Below are positions 1 through 7,233 of a DNA stretch of 14,429 bases, in pieces. The first letter of the stretch is position 1, and each line of letters begins with the position of its first letter. The notes under the pieces are model-generated. The model saw nothing but the letters and a program-made list of their open reading frames with translations. It was not told the DNA's origin and did no database searches. Position numbers and translations under genes: made by a program. The stretch is from positions 1 to 14,429 of the forward strand of contig CALHWG010000012.1 in NCBI GenBank assembly GCA_938036745.1, given 5' to 3'. The stretch is from an uncultured bacterium. Its GTDB lineage: Bacteria; Patescibacteriota; Saccharimonadia; Saccharimonadales; Saccharimonadaceae.

Positions 1-1013
1 CGATAAAAATCAATCCAAATTTTTAACAGCCTATCCTCTGAATAGTAATTTGAAATTTCTTTCGACTTTGCTTTAAATTCTTTTAATTTTTCTGGATTTT
101 TCGAAATATCTTTAATTACTTTATTCATCTCTTCGAAATCTTTGCCTGCCAAATATTTTCCTTCAAGAATATTTTTATATAAATCTAAATCTCGTAGCAT
201 TATTGGCGCACCACAGCTTGCGGCTTCCAAGATAGACATCGGGAAAAGTTCCGCATAACTTGGTAGAAGAAACAAATCACAACTTGCATAAAACTTTCGA
301 ATTTCTTCGCGCGGAACAATTCCTAAAAATTTCAAATTTTTTGGTGGATTTTCAGCTATTTTTTTGTAACGCTCATAGCCACTGGTAATTTTTCCGAACG
401 AAAAACCGCCAGCCCAAACAAATTTAATATCGGGATTATTCTCTGCCAATTTTACGAAATCATCAATGCCCTTCCGCTGCTGAACTTGACCAACTCCAAA
501 AACTACAATATCGCTTTTTTTCCAGCCTTGTATTTTTCGAAATTCCTCTCGTTCTTCTTTACTCAGAGGAGACCATTTATCTTTTGCAACAAAGTTTGGA
601 ATATAAGTTATTTTCTCTCGATCAATACCAATTTTAACTAATTCCTCTTTAAAATCTGGATTCACAACCACTAAATGATCCATTTTATCATAAAATTTGA
701 TCAGATATTTTTTTACAATTTTTTCAGCAATTGCTGGCATATCTAAACTACCATCAAGAGTATCAGGAATTAAGTGAACATAACCAATTCTACGGCCAGT
801 ATATTTTTTAAACTGTGCAGCTAAATAAAAATGCGGGTCAATAGTGTGAAAATGCGTAATATCTGGATTTTTTGCACGAAGTGTTTTGGTAATTTTTAAC
901 TCGCTCTTTGCTCGATTTTCAAGAAGATTCATTAGCTCAACATAAGCGCCACCAACGCCTTGGCCAGCAACCTTATCCGCAGAACTCATCATATTCACAT
1001 GGATTTTATTCAT
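1..1013 (-). CDS. GT4 glycosyltransferase, probable 1,2-diacylglycerol glucosyltransferase (3' end cut by window edge)
   Basis: The frame is open from an ATG at 1013 to the left edge (337 codons, no stop), so it probably lacks only a few C-terminal residues. The N-terminus (MNKIHVNMMSSADKV, then GQGVGGAYVELMNLL), the FHTIDPHFYLAA stretch and GYVHLIPDTLDGS resemble the LafB/diglucosyl-diacylglycerol synthase group. Those enzymes add a second glucose from UDP-glucose to glucosyl-diacylglycerol on the inner membrane face. The C-terminal half holds the GT4 E-x7-E motif (ELFPMSILE) and a GVGQVQQRKG donor-domain segment. No transmembrane helix is evident; these enzymes are usually peripheral. It starts 7 nt after the recJ stop with no good SD, but a promoter in the recJ tail puts +1 on this ATG. 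The GT4 family is secure; the lipid acceptor is inferred from remembered similarity. Confidence 0.82.
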   Translation of the reverse strand, partial: MNKIHVNMMSSADKVAGQGVGGAYVELMNLLENRAKSELKITKTLRAKNPDITHFHTIDPHFYLAAQFKKYTGRRIGYVHLIPDTLDGSLDMPAIAEKIVKKYLIKFYDKMDHLVVVNPDFKEELVKIGIDREKITYIPNFVAKDKWSPLSKEEREEFRKIQGWKKSDIVVFGVGQVQQRKGIDDFVKLAENNPDIKFVWAGGFSFGKITSGYERYKKIAENPPKNLKFLGIVPREEIRKFYASCDLFLLPSYAELFPMSILEAASCGAPIMLRDLDLYKNILEGKYLAGKDFEEMNKVIKDISKNPEKLKEFKAKSKEISNYYSEDRLLKIWIDFY

Positions 1014-1019
1014 AGGCCA

Positions 1020-1048
1020 ATTATACACGCTTTCTCTCTAAATGTAAA
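1020..1048 (-). promoter_or_regulatory. Promoter for the glycosyltransferase gene, inside the recJ 3' end (leaderless)
   Basis: On the minus strand the -35 is TTTACA (1048-1043), the spacer is 17 nt and the -10 is TATAAT (1025-1020), overlapping the recJ stop codon (1023-1021). Counting 7 nt past the -10 gives +1 at 1013, the A of the ATG. This implies expression independent of recJ and a leaderless mRNA. Confidence 0.6.
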
Positions 1049-2655
1049 ATCTGCCCTTCAACATTTTTTTGCCCTTGCCATTCGTTCAGGCCAAGTGAAA
1101 AAACCACGTCAATCTCTTCACCAATTTCAGCAAAAAATTCTTCTGGCGCATTAAATTTTAACATTTTAATTTCGCTCTCACCATCCGTTAAAGTTAGCTT
1201 TAGATGCTGTTTTTTATCGCCCATTTCTTGCCGAGCTACAACTCGCACCTTTTTAATTTCGAAAGTTGGCTCTTCATTTCCCTTTCCAAAAGGCTCAAGC
1301 GCCGTAATCTTTTCGAAAAGTTCCAACGAAATTGGTGAAAAGTCTTCAAGCTGAATATCCACTTTCGGTAAAAGATATTTGAGCTGATCTTCAAGATTAA
1401 GCGAATCATAAAAATCGTTCACGCTTTTTCGAAAATCATCAATTTTTAAAGTTGGAAGAGTTACACCTGCGGCCGCATCATGGCCGCCACCTTTGATTAT
1501 AATTTCACTTGCATTTTGCACCGCTTGACTTGCCGAAAATCCACCAAAACTTCGCGCCGACCCTTTCGCAATTTCACCCTCAATTGAAATTACAAAAACT
1601 GGTTTTTTAAAGCGTTCAAGCAAACCACTCGCCACAATTCCAATAATTCCATCGTTAAAACTTTCATCCGCCAAAACTAAAACTTTATCATTTTCAAAAT
1701 CCTTAGCTTTTTGAATTGCAATTTCGAGCGCTTCGTGTTGAATTTTACGGCGTTTTTTATTTAAGTCATCAAGATTTTTAGCTTTTTCGAAAGCCACGAA
1801 GGCGTCGTTTTCAAGCATTAGATCCAGAGCCTTTTCAGCCGTTTCGAGCCGGCCAGCCGAATTGATTCGCGGGCCAATAATAAAACCAAGCGTTGAACTT
1901 TTTGGCTCTTTCACGCCAGCTAATGCAAGCATCGATTTCAAACCGGCTCGGCGAGTTTTCGAAAGGACTTTTAGCCCCCAAAAAATATTTTGGCGATTTT
2001 CGATAGTTTGCTCCATAATATCACAAACCGTGCCAAGCGCTACCATATCAAGAAGCCATTTTTCTTGGCCAAGAGGAAAACCATCAAGTTTGGTTTGCAA
2101 GGCTTGAACCAATTTAAAAGCCACACCAACGCCTGCAAATTTCTCAGCCTGCGGATATTTATTTTCTTTTCGGCGCGGATTCACAACTGCTACTGCATTC
2201 GGCTGAACTTCGGCAATATTATGATGATCAGTCACAATTGTATCAATTCCAAAGCCTTTTGCAAAATCAATTTCAGCATGGTTTAAACTTCCACAGTCAA
2301 CTGTTAAAATTAGATTTGTTCCGCGTTCTGCTAAAATTTTAACGCCGCGCTCATTCATTCCGTAGCCATCTTTAAAACGATCTGGCAAAAAATAATCTAC
2401 ACTCTTAAAACCAAAACTTTCGAAAGCAGTTAAAATCACAGTTGAAGCCGAAACCCCATCAACATCATAGTCGCCATAAACAGTGATTTTTTCTTGATTT
2501 TTACGAGCAACAAGCAGTCGCTCGACCGCCTTTTCCATATCGGGCAATAAAAAAGGATCGTGCTGATTATCATAATCTGGGTTCAGAAAAGCCTCACGAT
2601 TCTCTTTCGAAATTCCACGATTCTCTAAAATTTGTTCAAAAATTTGTTCCACCAC
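1021..2655 (-). CDS. recJ: Single-stranded-DNA-specific exonuclease RecJ
   Basis: This is a 544-residue DHH/DHHA1 phosphoesterase that degrades single-stranded DNA 5'-3' in recombination and mismatch or base-excision repair, using Mn/Mg ions. Visible motifs in order: DYDVDG (62-67), LTVDCGS with D120, VTDHHN (141-146, the DHH motif), GPRINSAGRL (261-270), GIIGIVASG (336-344), KGSARS (364-369) and the DHHA1 motif GGGHDAAAG (389-397). A C-terminal OB-like segment follows. All core motifs are present; the length is near the bacterial range (about 550-580). The start is GTG at 2655, 13 nt after the stop of the winged-helix gene; AGGTAGG lies rather far upstream, and a second GTG follows immediately. 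It is co-directional with its neighbours and probably transcribed with the gene upstream. Confidence 0.95.
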   Translation of the reverse strand: MVEQIFEQILENRGISKENREAFLNPDYDNQHDPFLLPDMEKAVERLLVARKNQEKITVYGDYDVDGVSASTVILTAFESFGFKSVDYFLPDRFKDGYGMNERGVKILAERGTNLILTVDCGSLNHAEIDFAKGFGIDTIVTDHHNIAEVQPNAVAVVNPRRKENKYPQAEKFAGVGVAFKLVQALQTKLDGFPLGQEKWLLDMVALGTVCDIMEQTIENRQNIFWGLKVLSKTRRAGLKSMLALAGVKEPKSSTLGFIIGPRINSAGRLETAEKALDLMLENDAFVAFEKAKNLDDLNKKRRKIQHEALEIAIQKAKDFENDKVLVLADESFNDGIIGIVASGLLERFKKPVFVISIEGEIAKGSARSFGGFSASQAVQNASEIIIKGGGHDAAAGVTLPTLKIDDFRKSVNDFYDSLNLEDQLKYLLPKVDIQLEDFSPISLELFEKITALEPFGKGNEEPTFEIKKVRVVARQEMGDKKQHLKLTLTDGESEIKMLKFNAPEEFFAEIGEEIDVVFSLGLNEWQGQKNVEGQILHLERKRV

Positions 2656-2668
2656 TTTTTTTAAAAAC

Positions 2669-2989
2669 CTACCTTTTTACAGATTTTTCAATATAATTTC
2701 TAGAACGCGAAACACTATTTTGCTCGCGAACTTTCACTACAATTGATTGAAGTTCAGAAAAAAATAAAAAATTCGTATTTGCAAAATAAGTGTATGTATT
2801 CTTTTTCTTTTCTCTATACAAAAAACCAACTTTTTCAAGCTTAGCGAGCTCACGCTGAATATTCCCCGGGTCTTCTTTTAAAAGTTTTGCAAGACCCCGA
2901 GAATGCATTTTAATTACAGGATACGTCACGAAAAATACAACAATTTTTCGCTTTACTCGTGATGTAATAAAAATATCTAAATCTACCAT
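2669..2989 (-). CDS. Small winged helix-turn-helix (ArsR/MarR-like) transcriptional regulator
   Basis: This 106-residue protein has an N-terminal helix (SRVKRKIVVFF) followed by a winged-helix reading head. The segment HSRGLAKLLKEDPGNIQREL is the HTH, and EKVGFLYREKKKNTYTYFA fits the beta wing. A basic tail (RSRNYIEKSVKR) follows. Small regulators of this type are common in archaea and CPR bacteria; the regulated target cannot be told from here. The frame is open upstream to a TTG at 3040, but ATG 2989 is preferred: it has an SD-like AAGGCGAG at good spacing, and the predicted +1 (about 3039) would exclude the TTG. It may head a transcript running into recJ. It could regulate the divergent priA, which begins 110 bp away; that is inference only. 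Confidence 0.78.
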   Translation of the reverse strand: MVDLDIFITSRVKRKIVVFFVTYPVIKMHSRGLAKLLKEDPGNIQRELAKLEKVGFLYREKKKNTYTYFANTNFLFFSELQSIVVKVREQNSVSRSRNYIEKSVKR

Positions 2990-3045
2990 ATACTCGCCTT
3001 TTCGTATTTCTATTTTACAAAATTTTCGATATTTTCGCAAGGCTT

Positions 3046-3054
3046 ATTTTAGCA
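3046..3054 (-). promoter_or_regulatory. Extended -10 promoter for the winged-helix gene and recJ
   Basis: The minus strand reads TGCTAAAAT, a TG-n extended -10 with the hexamer at 3051-3046. No good -35 is visible. The predicted +1 is about 3039, giving a 50-nt leader with an SD before ATG 2989. It lies back-to-back with the priA promoter. Confidence 0.5.
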
Positions 3055-3063
3055 TAAAAATAT

Positions 3064-3092
3064 TTTATTTTTCGCTATTTTTGATGTAAAAT
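3064..3092 (+). promoter_or_regulatory. priA promoter (probably leaderless)
   Basis: The -10 TAAAAT (3087-3092) is preceded directly by TG. The -35 position (3064-3069, TTTATT) matches poorly. The predicted +1 is about 3099, one base before the ATG, and no SD precedes the start. Confidence 0.45.
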
Positions 3093-3099
3093 AAAATAT

Positions 3100-5067
3100 A
3101 TGGAATTTTACTTTGAAGTTGCCCCAACAAAAATTGTTCGCTCAAATAGCGAAGTTTTTACTTATGCTTCAAAAAATAAACTTAAAATTGGCCAGGTCGT
3201 TGAAATTCCCGTTGGTAAAAAAAATATGACTGGCATAGTTTGGCGAGAAGTTCAAAAGCCAGATTTTAAGACTCGTGAAATTACAAAAATTATAGAAAAA
3301 ATAGCAATCCCTGAGCATTTAATTCAGCTTTCAAAATGGATGAAAGAATATTATGGCACTCCACTCTCACAAGTTTTGAGTGGAATTTTGCCAAATGGCA
3401 TTAATAAAAATAGGCGTTTTTCAAAAACTGAAAAAAATAAAATAACAGATAAAAAACAAACTAGTTGTTCAAATTTTTTATACACAGCTCAACAAGAAAA
3501 AGCTATCAATAAACTTGATAAAATAAATTCAGGAACAATACTTTTGCACGGAATTACAGGTTCTGGAAAAACTTCAATTTATATTGACCAAGCAAAAAAA
3601 ACTTTACAAAATCAAAAATCGGTAATAATTTTAGTGCCGGAAATCGCCTTAACTTCACAATTAGTTTCTAACTTTGAAAAGCATTTTGAAAATATTAAGA
3701 TCATTCATTCACACCGAACTGAATCAGAACGCCACAAAACTTGGTTAAAAATTTTATACGACGAAAACCCGCAAATTATTATTGGGGCTCGCTCTGCACT
3801 TTTTGCGCCAGTTCGAAGTTTAGGTTTAATTGTAATTGATGAATGTCATGAGCCAAGTTTTAAACAAGATCAAACACCAAAATATTCTGCATTACGAGCG
3901 AGCAGTTTTTTGGCTTCAAAATTTAATTTTAAAGCAATTTTTGGTTCAGCAACGCCACTTGTTGAAGATTATTTTCTGGCAGAAATTTCAGCAAAAAACG
4001 GCGGAAATGAAATCATAAAACTAACTAAACTTGCCAAAAAAGAAGCCAAACCGCCAAAAATCGAGCTAATAGATTTAACCAAAAAAGATTCAAGATCACA
4101 CCGATTCTTTTCAAAAAAAATGCTTACCGAAATGAATCAAACTTTAAATGAAAATAAACAAGTTTTAATTTATCACAACCGCCGTGGTTCAGCGAGCGTA
4201 ACACTTTGTCATAATTGCGGCTGGATGGCACTTTGCCCGAATTGTCTTATTCCTCTCACCCTACATACAGATAAATTTCAACTAGTTTGTCATATTTGTG
4301 GACACAAAGAAAGACCGCCAACTTCTTGCCCAGATTGCGGAGAACCAGAAATTATTCATAAAGGTATCGGCACAAAAGCAATCGAAGAAGAGATTCGCAA
4401 GCTTTTTCCAAACAAAAAAATTGCACGATTTGATGCCGACAGCGATAAAAATGAAACTGTCGAAAAGCTTTACCATCAAATTCGAAACGGTGAAATCGAT
4501 ATTATTATTGGCACGCAAGTTATTGCTAAGGGTTTGGATTTGCCAAATTTAAAAACCGTCTGCGTGGTTCAGGCGGATGCTGGTTTGGCTTTGCCAGATT
4601 TCACTTCAAGTGAGCGAAATTTCCAGCTTATTTCACAGGTTATCGGGCGAGTTGGGCGACATTCGAATGAGTCAAATGTGATTATTCAAACTTATGAGCC
4701 TGAAGCTCCATCAATTCAATTTGGTTTAAAGCAAGATTACGCTGGCTTTTATGATTTCGAAATTAAAAATCGCAAAAAACAGAATTATCCACCATTTGTT
4801 TATTTATTAAAACTAACTTGCGTTTATAAAACTGAAATTTCAGCTGTGCGAAATTCGCAGAAAGAAGCGCGCGAAATTCGCAAAAAGTTTTCGAAAGATA
4901 TTCAAATTTTTGGTCCAACGCCAGCTTTTTATGAGCGAATTGGCGAAACTTATCGCTGGCAAATTGTTGTAAAAAGTAAAAAACGCGCACCGCTTTTGGA
5001 GATTGCACGCGAATTTCAAGGCAAGCCACAGTGGCGAGTTGATTTAGACCCGCCAGGATTGATTTAA
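3100..5067 (+). CDS. priA: Primosomal replication-restart helicase PriA
   Basis: This 655-residue superfamily-2 helicase remodels abandoned forks and reloads the replicative helicase. An N-terminal DNA-binding domain (about 1-110) precedes the helicase core: Walker A GITGSGKT (151-158), VPEIALTSQ (179-187), GARSALFAP, Walker B/DEXH as DECH (247-250), and GSAT (282-285). Motif VI is QVIGRVGR (513-520). Eight cysteines between the helicase lobes (370, 373, 379, 382, 397, 400, 410, 413) have exactly the C-x2-C-x5-C-x2-C-x14-C-x2-C-x9-C-x2-C pattern of the PriA zinc-binding region. It is somewhat shorter than E. coli PriA (732). The DECH box replaces the usual DEEH. No SD precedes the ATG. Its stop codon directly abuts the stop of the convergent gene at 5068. 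Confidence 0.96.
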   Translation: MEFYFEVAPTKIVRSNSEVFTYASKNKLKIGQVVEIPVGKKNMTGIVWREVQKPDFKTREITKIIEKIAIPEHLIQLSKWMKEYYGTPLSQVLSGILPNGINKNRRFSKTEKNKITDKKQTSCSNFLYTAQQEKAINKLDKINSGTILLHGITGSGKTSIYIDQAKKTLQNQKSVIILVPEIALTSQLVSNFEKHFENIKIIHSHRTESERHKTWLKILYDENPQIIIGARSALFAPVRSLGLIVIDECHEPSFKQDQTPKYSALRASSFLASKFNFKAIFGSATPLVEDYFLAEISAKNGGNEIIKLTKLAKKEAKPPKIELIDLTKKDSRSHRFFSKKMLTEMNQTLNENKQVLIYHNRRGSASVTLCHNCGWMALCPNCLIPLTLHTDKFQLVCHICGHKERPPTSCPDCGEPEIIHKGIGTKAIEEEIRKLFPNKKIARFDADSDKNETVEKLYHQIRNGEIDIIIGTQVIAKGLDLPNLKTVCVVQADAGLALPDFTSSERNFQLISQVIGRVGRHSNESNVIIQTYEPEAPSIQFGLKQDYAGFYDFEIKNRKKQNYPPFVYLLKLTCVYKTEISAVRNSQKEAREIRKKFSKDIQIFGPTPAFYERIGETYRWQIVVKSKKRAPLLEIAREFQGKPQWRVDLDPPGLI

Positions 5068-5412
5068 TTATCTTTTTTTCGAAATATTAAAAATATAATT
5101 ATTTAGATAGTGTAAATTATCTTTTCTTACTTCATCTTTCGTTATTTTGCCAGATTTCATCTTTTCAATATCTTCAAGCATAAATCCAGCTAGCTCGCCA
5201 AATTCAACCACGCTTGGCGAAAATTTATTATCAGAGCTAGAAAATCCTTGCCCTTCAGAAATCATTTGTCCGCAATAATCTTTCGCAAGATATTCTATAC
5301 CTTCGTAGTTATACGTTTCGAAAAATATCAACGCAAGATAAATCAATGCCAAAAACATTTCCCTGTCATTTTTTGGTTTTATTAGATCTAAAAAATCTGT
5401 AATTTCTTTCAT
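5068..5412 (-). CDS. Hypothetical protein, 114 residues
   Basis: I do not recognise a family. The protein is acidic at the N-terminus, with one hydrophobic run (residues 20-31, FLALIYLALIFF) that could be a buried helix or a single weak membrane segment. A central serine-rich stretch (GQGFSSSDNKFSPS, 55-68) and a charged C-terminus ending SKKR follow. The ATG at 5412 has GGAG 7 nt upstream. It lies 18 nt after the 74-residue gene, on the same strand, and both are probably made from the promoter at 5698-5726. Its stop codon touches the priA stop (tail to tail) with no clear terminator between. It is judged a real gene because of the SD, the operon spacing and the lack of a competing frame. Confidence 0.65.
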   Translation of the reverse strand: MKEITDFLDLIKPKNDREMFLALIYLALIFFETYNYEGIEYLAKDYCGQMISEGQGFSSSDNKFSPSVVEFGELAGFMLEDIEKMKSGKITKDEVRKDNLHYLNNYIFNISKKR

Positions 5413-5430
5413 GGAATGACTCCTTATACT

Positions 5431-5655
5431 TTAAAGAGCAAAGATTAATCCATCTCCGCCAATGCCATATTCCGATATTTTTTTCGGGTAAAATGTTTTT
5501 ATTTCATTATCACTAAAATAATCAGTAATGATTAAAGCATATTTTTCAAAAAAATATATACTTTGATCGAGCATATCTCTGTCAAAATACCTATCTATCA
5601 CAGGACCTAACTCTATGTCAAACTCCTTTTCTATATTTGCAGTTATTTCGTCCAT
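5431..5655 (-). CDS. Hypothetical small acidic protein, 74 residues
   Basis: I recognise no family. The protein is rich in D/E, F, Y and I (for example IEKEFDIELGPVIDRYF), with no signal peptide or membrane helix and a hydrophobic C-terminus after GIGGDG. It looks like a compact soluble alpha/beta protein. The start is well supported: AGGAGG is 6 nt upstream of the ATG, and a near-consensus promoter (5698-5726) gives a 35-nt leader. It is the first gene of a probable two-gene unit with the 114-residue gene. A strong SD and promoter on two tiny unknown genes suggest substantial expression; their partner or substrate is unknown. Confidence 0.68.
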   Translation of the reverse strand: MDEITANIEKEFDIELGPVIDRYFDRDMLDQSIYFFEKYALIITDYFSDNEIKTFYPKKISEYGIGGDGLIFAL

Positions 5656-5697
5656 ATTTGCCTCCTAGTAAAACACTAATCGAAACTTCTGCTCCTA

Positions 5698-5726
5698 ATT
5701 GTAGTTGCGTATACGTATGTTGTCAA
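5698..5726 (-). promoter_or_regulatory. Near-consensus sigma-70 promoter with palindromic spacer
   Basis: The minus strand reads TTGACA (5726-5721), a 17-nt spacer and TACAAT (5703-5698); +1 is about 5691. The spacer contains overlapping palindromes CGTATACG (5708-5715) and ATACGTAT (5711-5718), well placed for a repressor. The -35 overlaps the TGA stop of the upstream M16-like gene. Confidence 0.72.
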
Positions 5727-6502
5727 GAGTTTTTTAAAATATCTAGATCTATCGTTTCTTTTCGCTGGTTGAAACAAATTATAACTTTTGACTTTTCAAA
5801 ATATTCACTCTTTACTATTTTCGAAAAATCTTCACGCAAAAAATCTGAAATTTCATCCAAAATCCGCTCGTCGAAATCACGTAAAACATCACGGTGCGAA
5901 TAAGTTCCAATTGAAAAATATCCCGTTCGAGAATTCTTGAAATCCTGATTTTTAAAGTGATAAAAACCAAAACTAAAGCCAATGAATCGCGAAAGATTTT
6001 CAAGCAAAAAATCGCGGGTTTTAGCATTTTCAGATTTAACCGAAATTCGCAAAATATCGCGCCGATTTCTCGGCTTCGAAAGATATTGCGAAGAGAATGT
6101 GCTCGTTTCGTGAGGTTTAAATCTTAAAATTGGCTTTTCGAAAAAATATTTAGAAGCATGAATTTCATTCAACATTTTGCGAATTTTACTCAAGTCAAAA
6201 TCATCATCAAATCGCCAAGATTGCTCTTCTGCAAAAATTTGATTAGCGTATTTTTCAATTTCCCAATCTTCAATCTGCAAGTTTTGATCCATAAATTTTT
6301 CAAATTCCGAATATATATTTTCATTTTTCGACTTTAAAGATATTTCAGCAATCCCGCTATTATGCCAAGTGAAGCCTAATACCGAATAGTCCTCAAAATA
6401 AACCCACCCTCCTTCATACATTCTTCGCCAGAATTCATCCACGATAATGTGTTCATATAAATGCAGAACTTCCCAATATCTATAAGATTTATATATATTC
6501 AA
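5723..6502 (-). CDS. Putative single-domain M16-like (inverzincin) metallopeptidase or homologue
   Basis: This 259-residue protein carries an inverted zinc motif, HLYEH (H14, E17, H18). An acidic pair follows at E92/E93; E93 lies 74 residues after H18, matching the H-x-x-E-H-x(about 74-77)-E arrangement of peptidase family M16. A later strand-helix segment (TGYFSIGTYSHRDVLRDFDERILDEIS) is compatible with an M16 alpha/beta roll. Classical M16 enzymes use two such domains, one supplying Arg/Tyr residues. Only one is present here, so it could act as a homodimer, pair with another subunit, or be inactive. No signal peptide is seen, so it is probably cytoplasmic. The start is TTG at 6502, with AGAAAGG about 7 nt upstream. 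It has its own promoter (6578-6606) and a 69-nt leader holding a 20-bp palindrome. The family call is inference from motif spacing. Confidence 0.55.
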   Translation of the reverse strand: MNIYKSYRYWEVLHLYEHIIVDEFWRRMYEGGWVYFEDYSVLGFTWHNSGIAEISLKSKNENIYSEFEKFMDQNLQIEDWEIEKYANQIFAEEQSWRFDDDFDLSKIRKMLNEIHASKYFFEKPILRFKPHETSTFSSQYLSKPRNRRDILRISVKSENAKTRDFLLENLSRFIGFSFGFYHFKNQDFKNSRTGYFSIGTYSHRDVLRDFDERILDEISDFLREDFSKIVKSEYFEKSKVIICFNQRKETIDLDILKNS

Positions 6503-6527
6503 AATTAACCTTTCTCTTTAAAATAAG

Positions 6528-6547
6528 AACGAGCTATATAGCTCGTT
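6528..6547. repeat. Perfect 20-bp palindrome in the leader of the M16-like gene
   Basis: AACGAGCTAT is followed immediately by its exact reverse complement. It lies between the predicted +1 (about 6571) and the SD (about 6510) of the minus-strand gene, and about 100 bp upstream of def. No U-run follows on either strand, so it is not an intrinsic terminator. An operator or a 5'-UTR hairpin is likelier. Confidence 0.75.
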
Positions 6548-6577
6548 AACCTTGAGACTACTTTCTTCGAGTATTAA

Positions 6578-6606
6578 ATTTTATCATAATCAAACCTAAA
6601 AATCAA
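6578..6606 (-). promoter_or_regulatory. Promoter for the M16-like gene
   Basis: TTGATT (6606-6601), a 17-nt spacer and an extended -10 TG-A-TAAAAT (hexamer 6583-6578). +1 is about 6571, giving a 69-nt leader. It is divergent from the def promoter, whose -10 starts about 30 bp away. Confidence 0.62.
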
Positions 6607-6634
6607 TGATTTTGTAGCTTTTTTACACTAAAAA

Positions 6635-6643
6635 TGTTATAAT
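6635..6643 (+). promoter_or_regulatory. Extended -10 promoter for def-fmt (near leaderless)
   Basis: TGTTATAAT is a perfect TG-n-TATAAT extended -10; the -35 position is poor. The predicted +1 is about 6650, two bases before the def ATG, and there is no SD. Confidence 0.65.
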
Positions 6644-6651
6644 AGAGCTTA

Positions 6652-7233
6652 ATGAAAAAAGAAGATATCATAACCTTACCTAACCAAAATTTGCGCAAAA
6701 AATGCGAACGTGTGCATGTTATTACAGATGAAGTTCGCCAAATTGTACAAGATATGATTGATGCTAGCCTTGACTGGGAAGAGGCCCACCCGCACGAAAT
6801 TTCAGCTGCAATTGCTGCGCCACAAATTAATAAACTCTACAAAATCATTATTGTTCGAAGTGATTTGGATGATAAAAATAATAAAGAATTCACCGCTTTA
6901 ATCAACCCCGAAATTATAAAATTCGAAGGAAAAACCGTTGAAGATTTCGAAGGTTGCCTTTCAATTAAAGGAATTTATGGCAAAGTTCCGCGAGCTTCAA
7001 AAATTCGTGTTAAAGCGCTTGATATTTATGGAAATGAAGTTCGAATTAAGGCTGAAGATTTTCTTGCCCGCGTGCTTCAGCATGAAATCGACCACACAAA
7101 CGGTGTTCTCTTTATCGACCATATTCGCGACAAAAAAGACGCGTTTTATCGTTTAGATGAAGATGGCGAATTACAGCCATTAAACTACGAGAAAGATATC
7201 GAAAATAACTCTGATTTATGGGAGGATTTATAA
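6652..7233 (+). CDS. def: Peptide deformylase
   Basis: This 193-residue metalloenzyme removes the N-terminal formyl group from new proteins. Motif II EGCLS (100-104) supplies the metal-binding Cys102. Motif III QHEIDH (143-148) supplies two His ligands and the catalytic Glu. Motif I reads SAAIAAPQ (51-58) where the family norm is GxG-hydrophobic-AAPQ: both glycines are replaced, but the active-site Gln is kept. An insertion-rich N-terminal half (DWEEAHPHEI) and an acidic C-terminal tail (about 160-193) lengthen it slightly. It begins at an ATG about 9 nt after a consensus -10, with no SD. It is followed immediately by fmt, whose SD (GGAGG, 7221-7225) lies inside the def 3' end. This pairs deformylation with formylation. 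Confidence 0.94.
   Translation: MKKEDIITLPNQNLRKKCERVHVITDEVRQIVQDMIDASLDWEEAHPHEISAAIAAPQINKLYKIIIVRSDLDDKNNKEFTALINPEIIKFEGKTVEDFEGCLSIKGIYGKVPRASKIRVKALDIYGNEVRIKAEDFLARVLQHEIDHTNGVLFIDHIRDKKDAFYRLDEDGELQPLNYEKDIENNSDLWEDL

Noticed and set aside
2990..3040. Upstream TTG start for the winged-helix gene
   Set aside because: The predicted +1 (about 3039) lies inside this codon, while ATG 2989 has an SD-like sequence.
4282..4552. Open frames on both strands inside the priA zinc region, and similar frames inside recJ, infB and the rpsA-like gene
   Set aside because: They lie within strongly conserved coding sequence, have no SD or promoter, and encode cysteine/lysine-rich or phenylalanine-rich peptides of no recognisable family.
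5065..5101. TAATTAT/ATAATTA inverted repeat at the priA 3' end as a terminator
   Set aside because: Seven AT-only pairs with a loop over 20 nt would be unstable.
5656..5725. UGA read as a sense codon (Gracilibacteria/Absconditabacteria code 25) extending the M16-like gene
   Set aside because: Readthrough would run into a well-supported gene in another frame, and no core gene here needs an in-frame UGA; the standard code fits.
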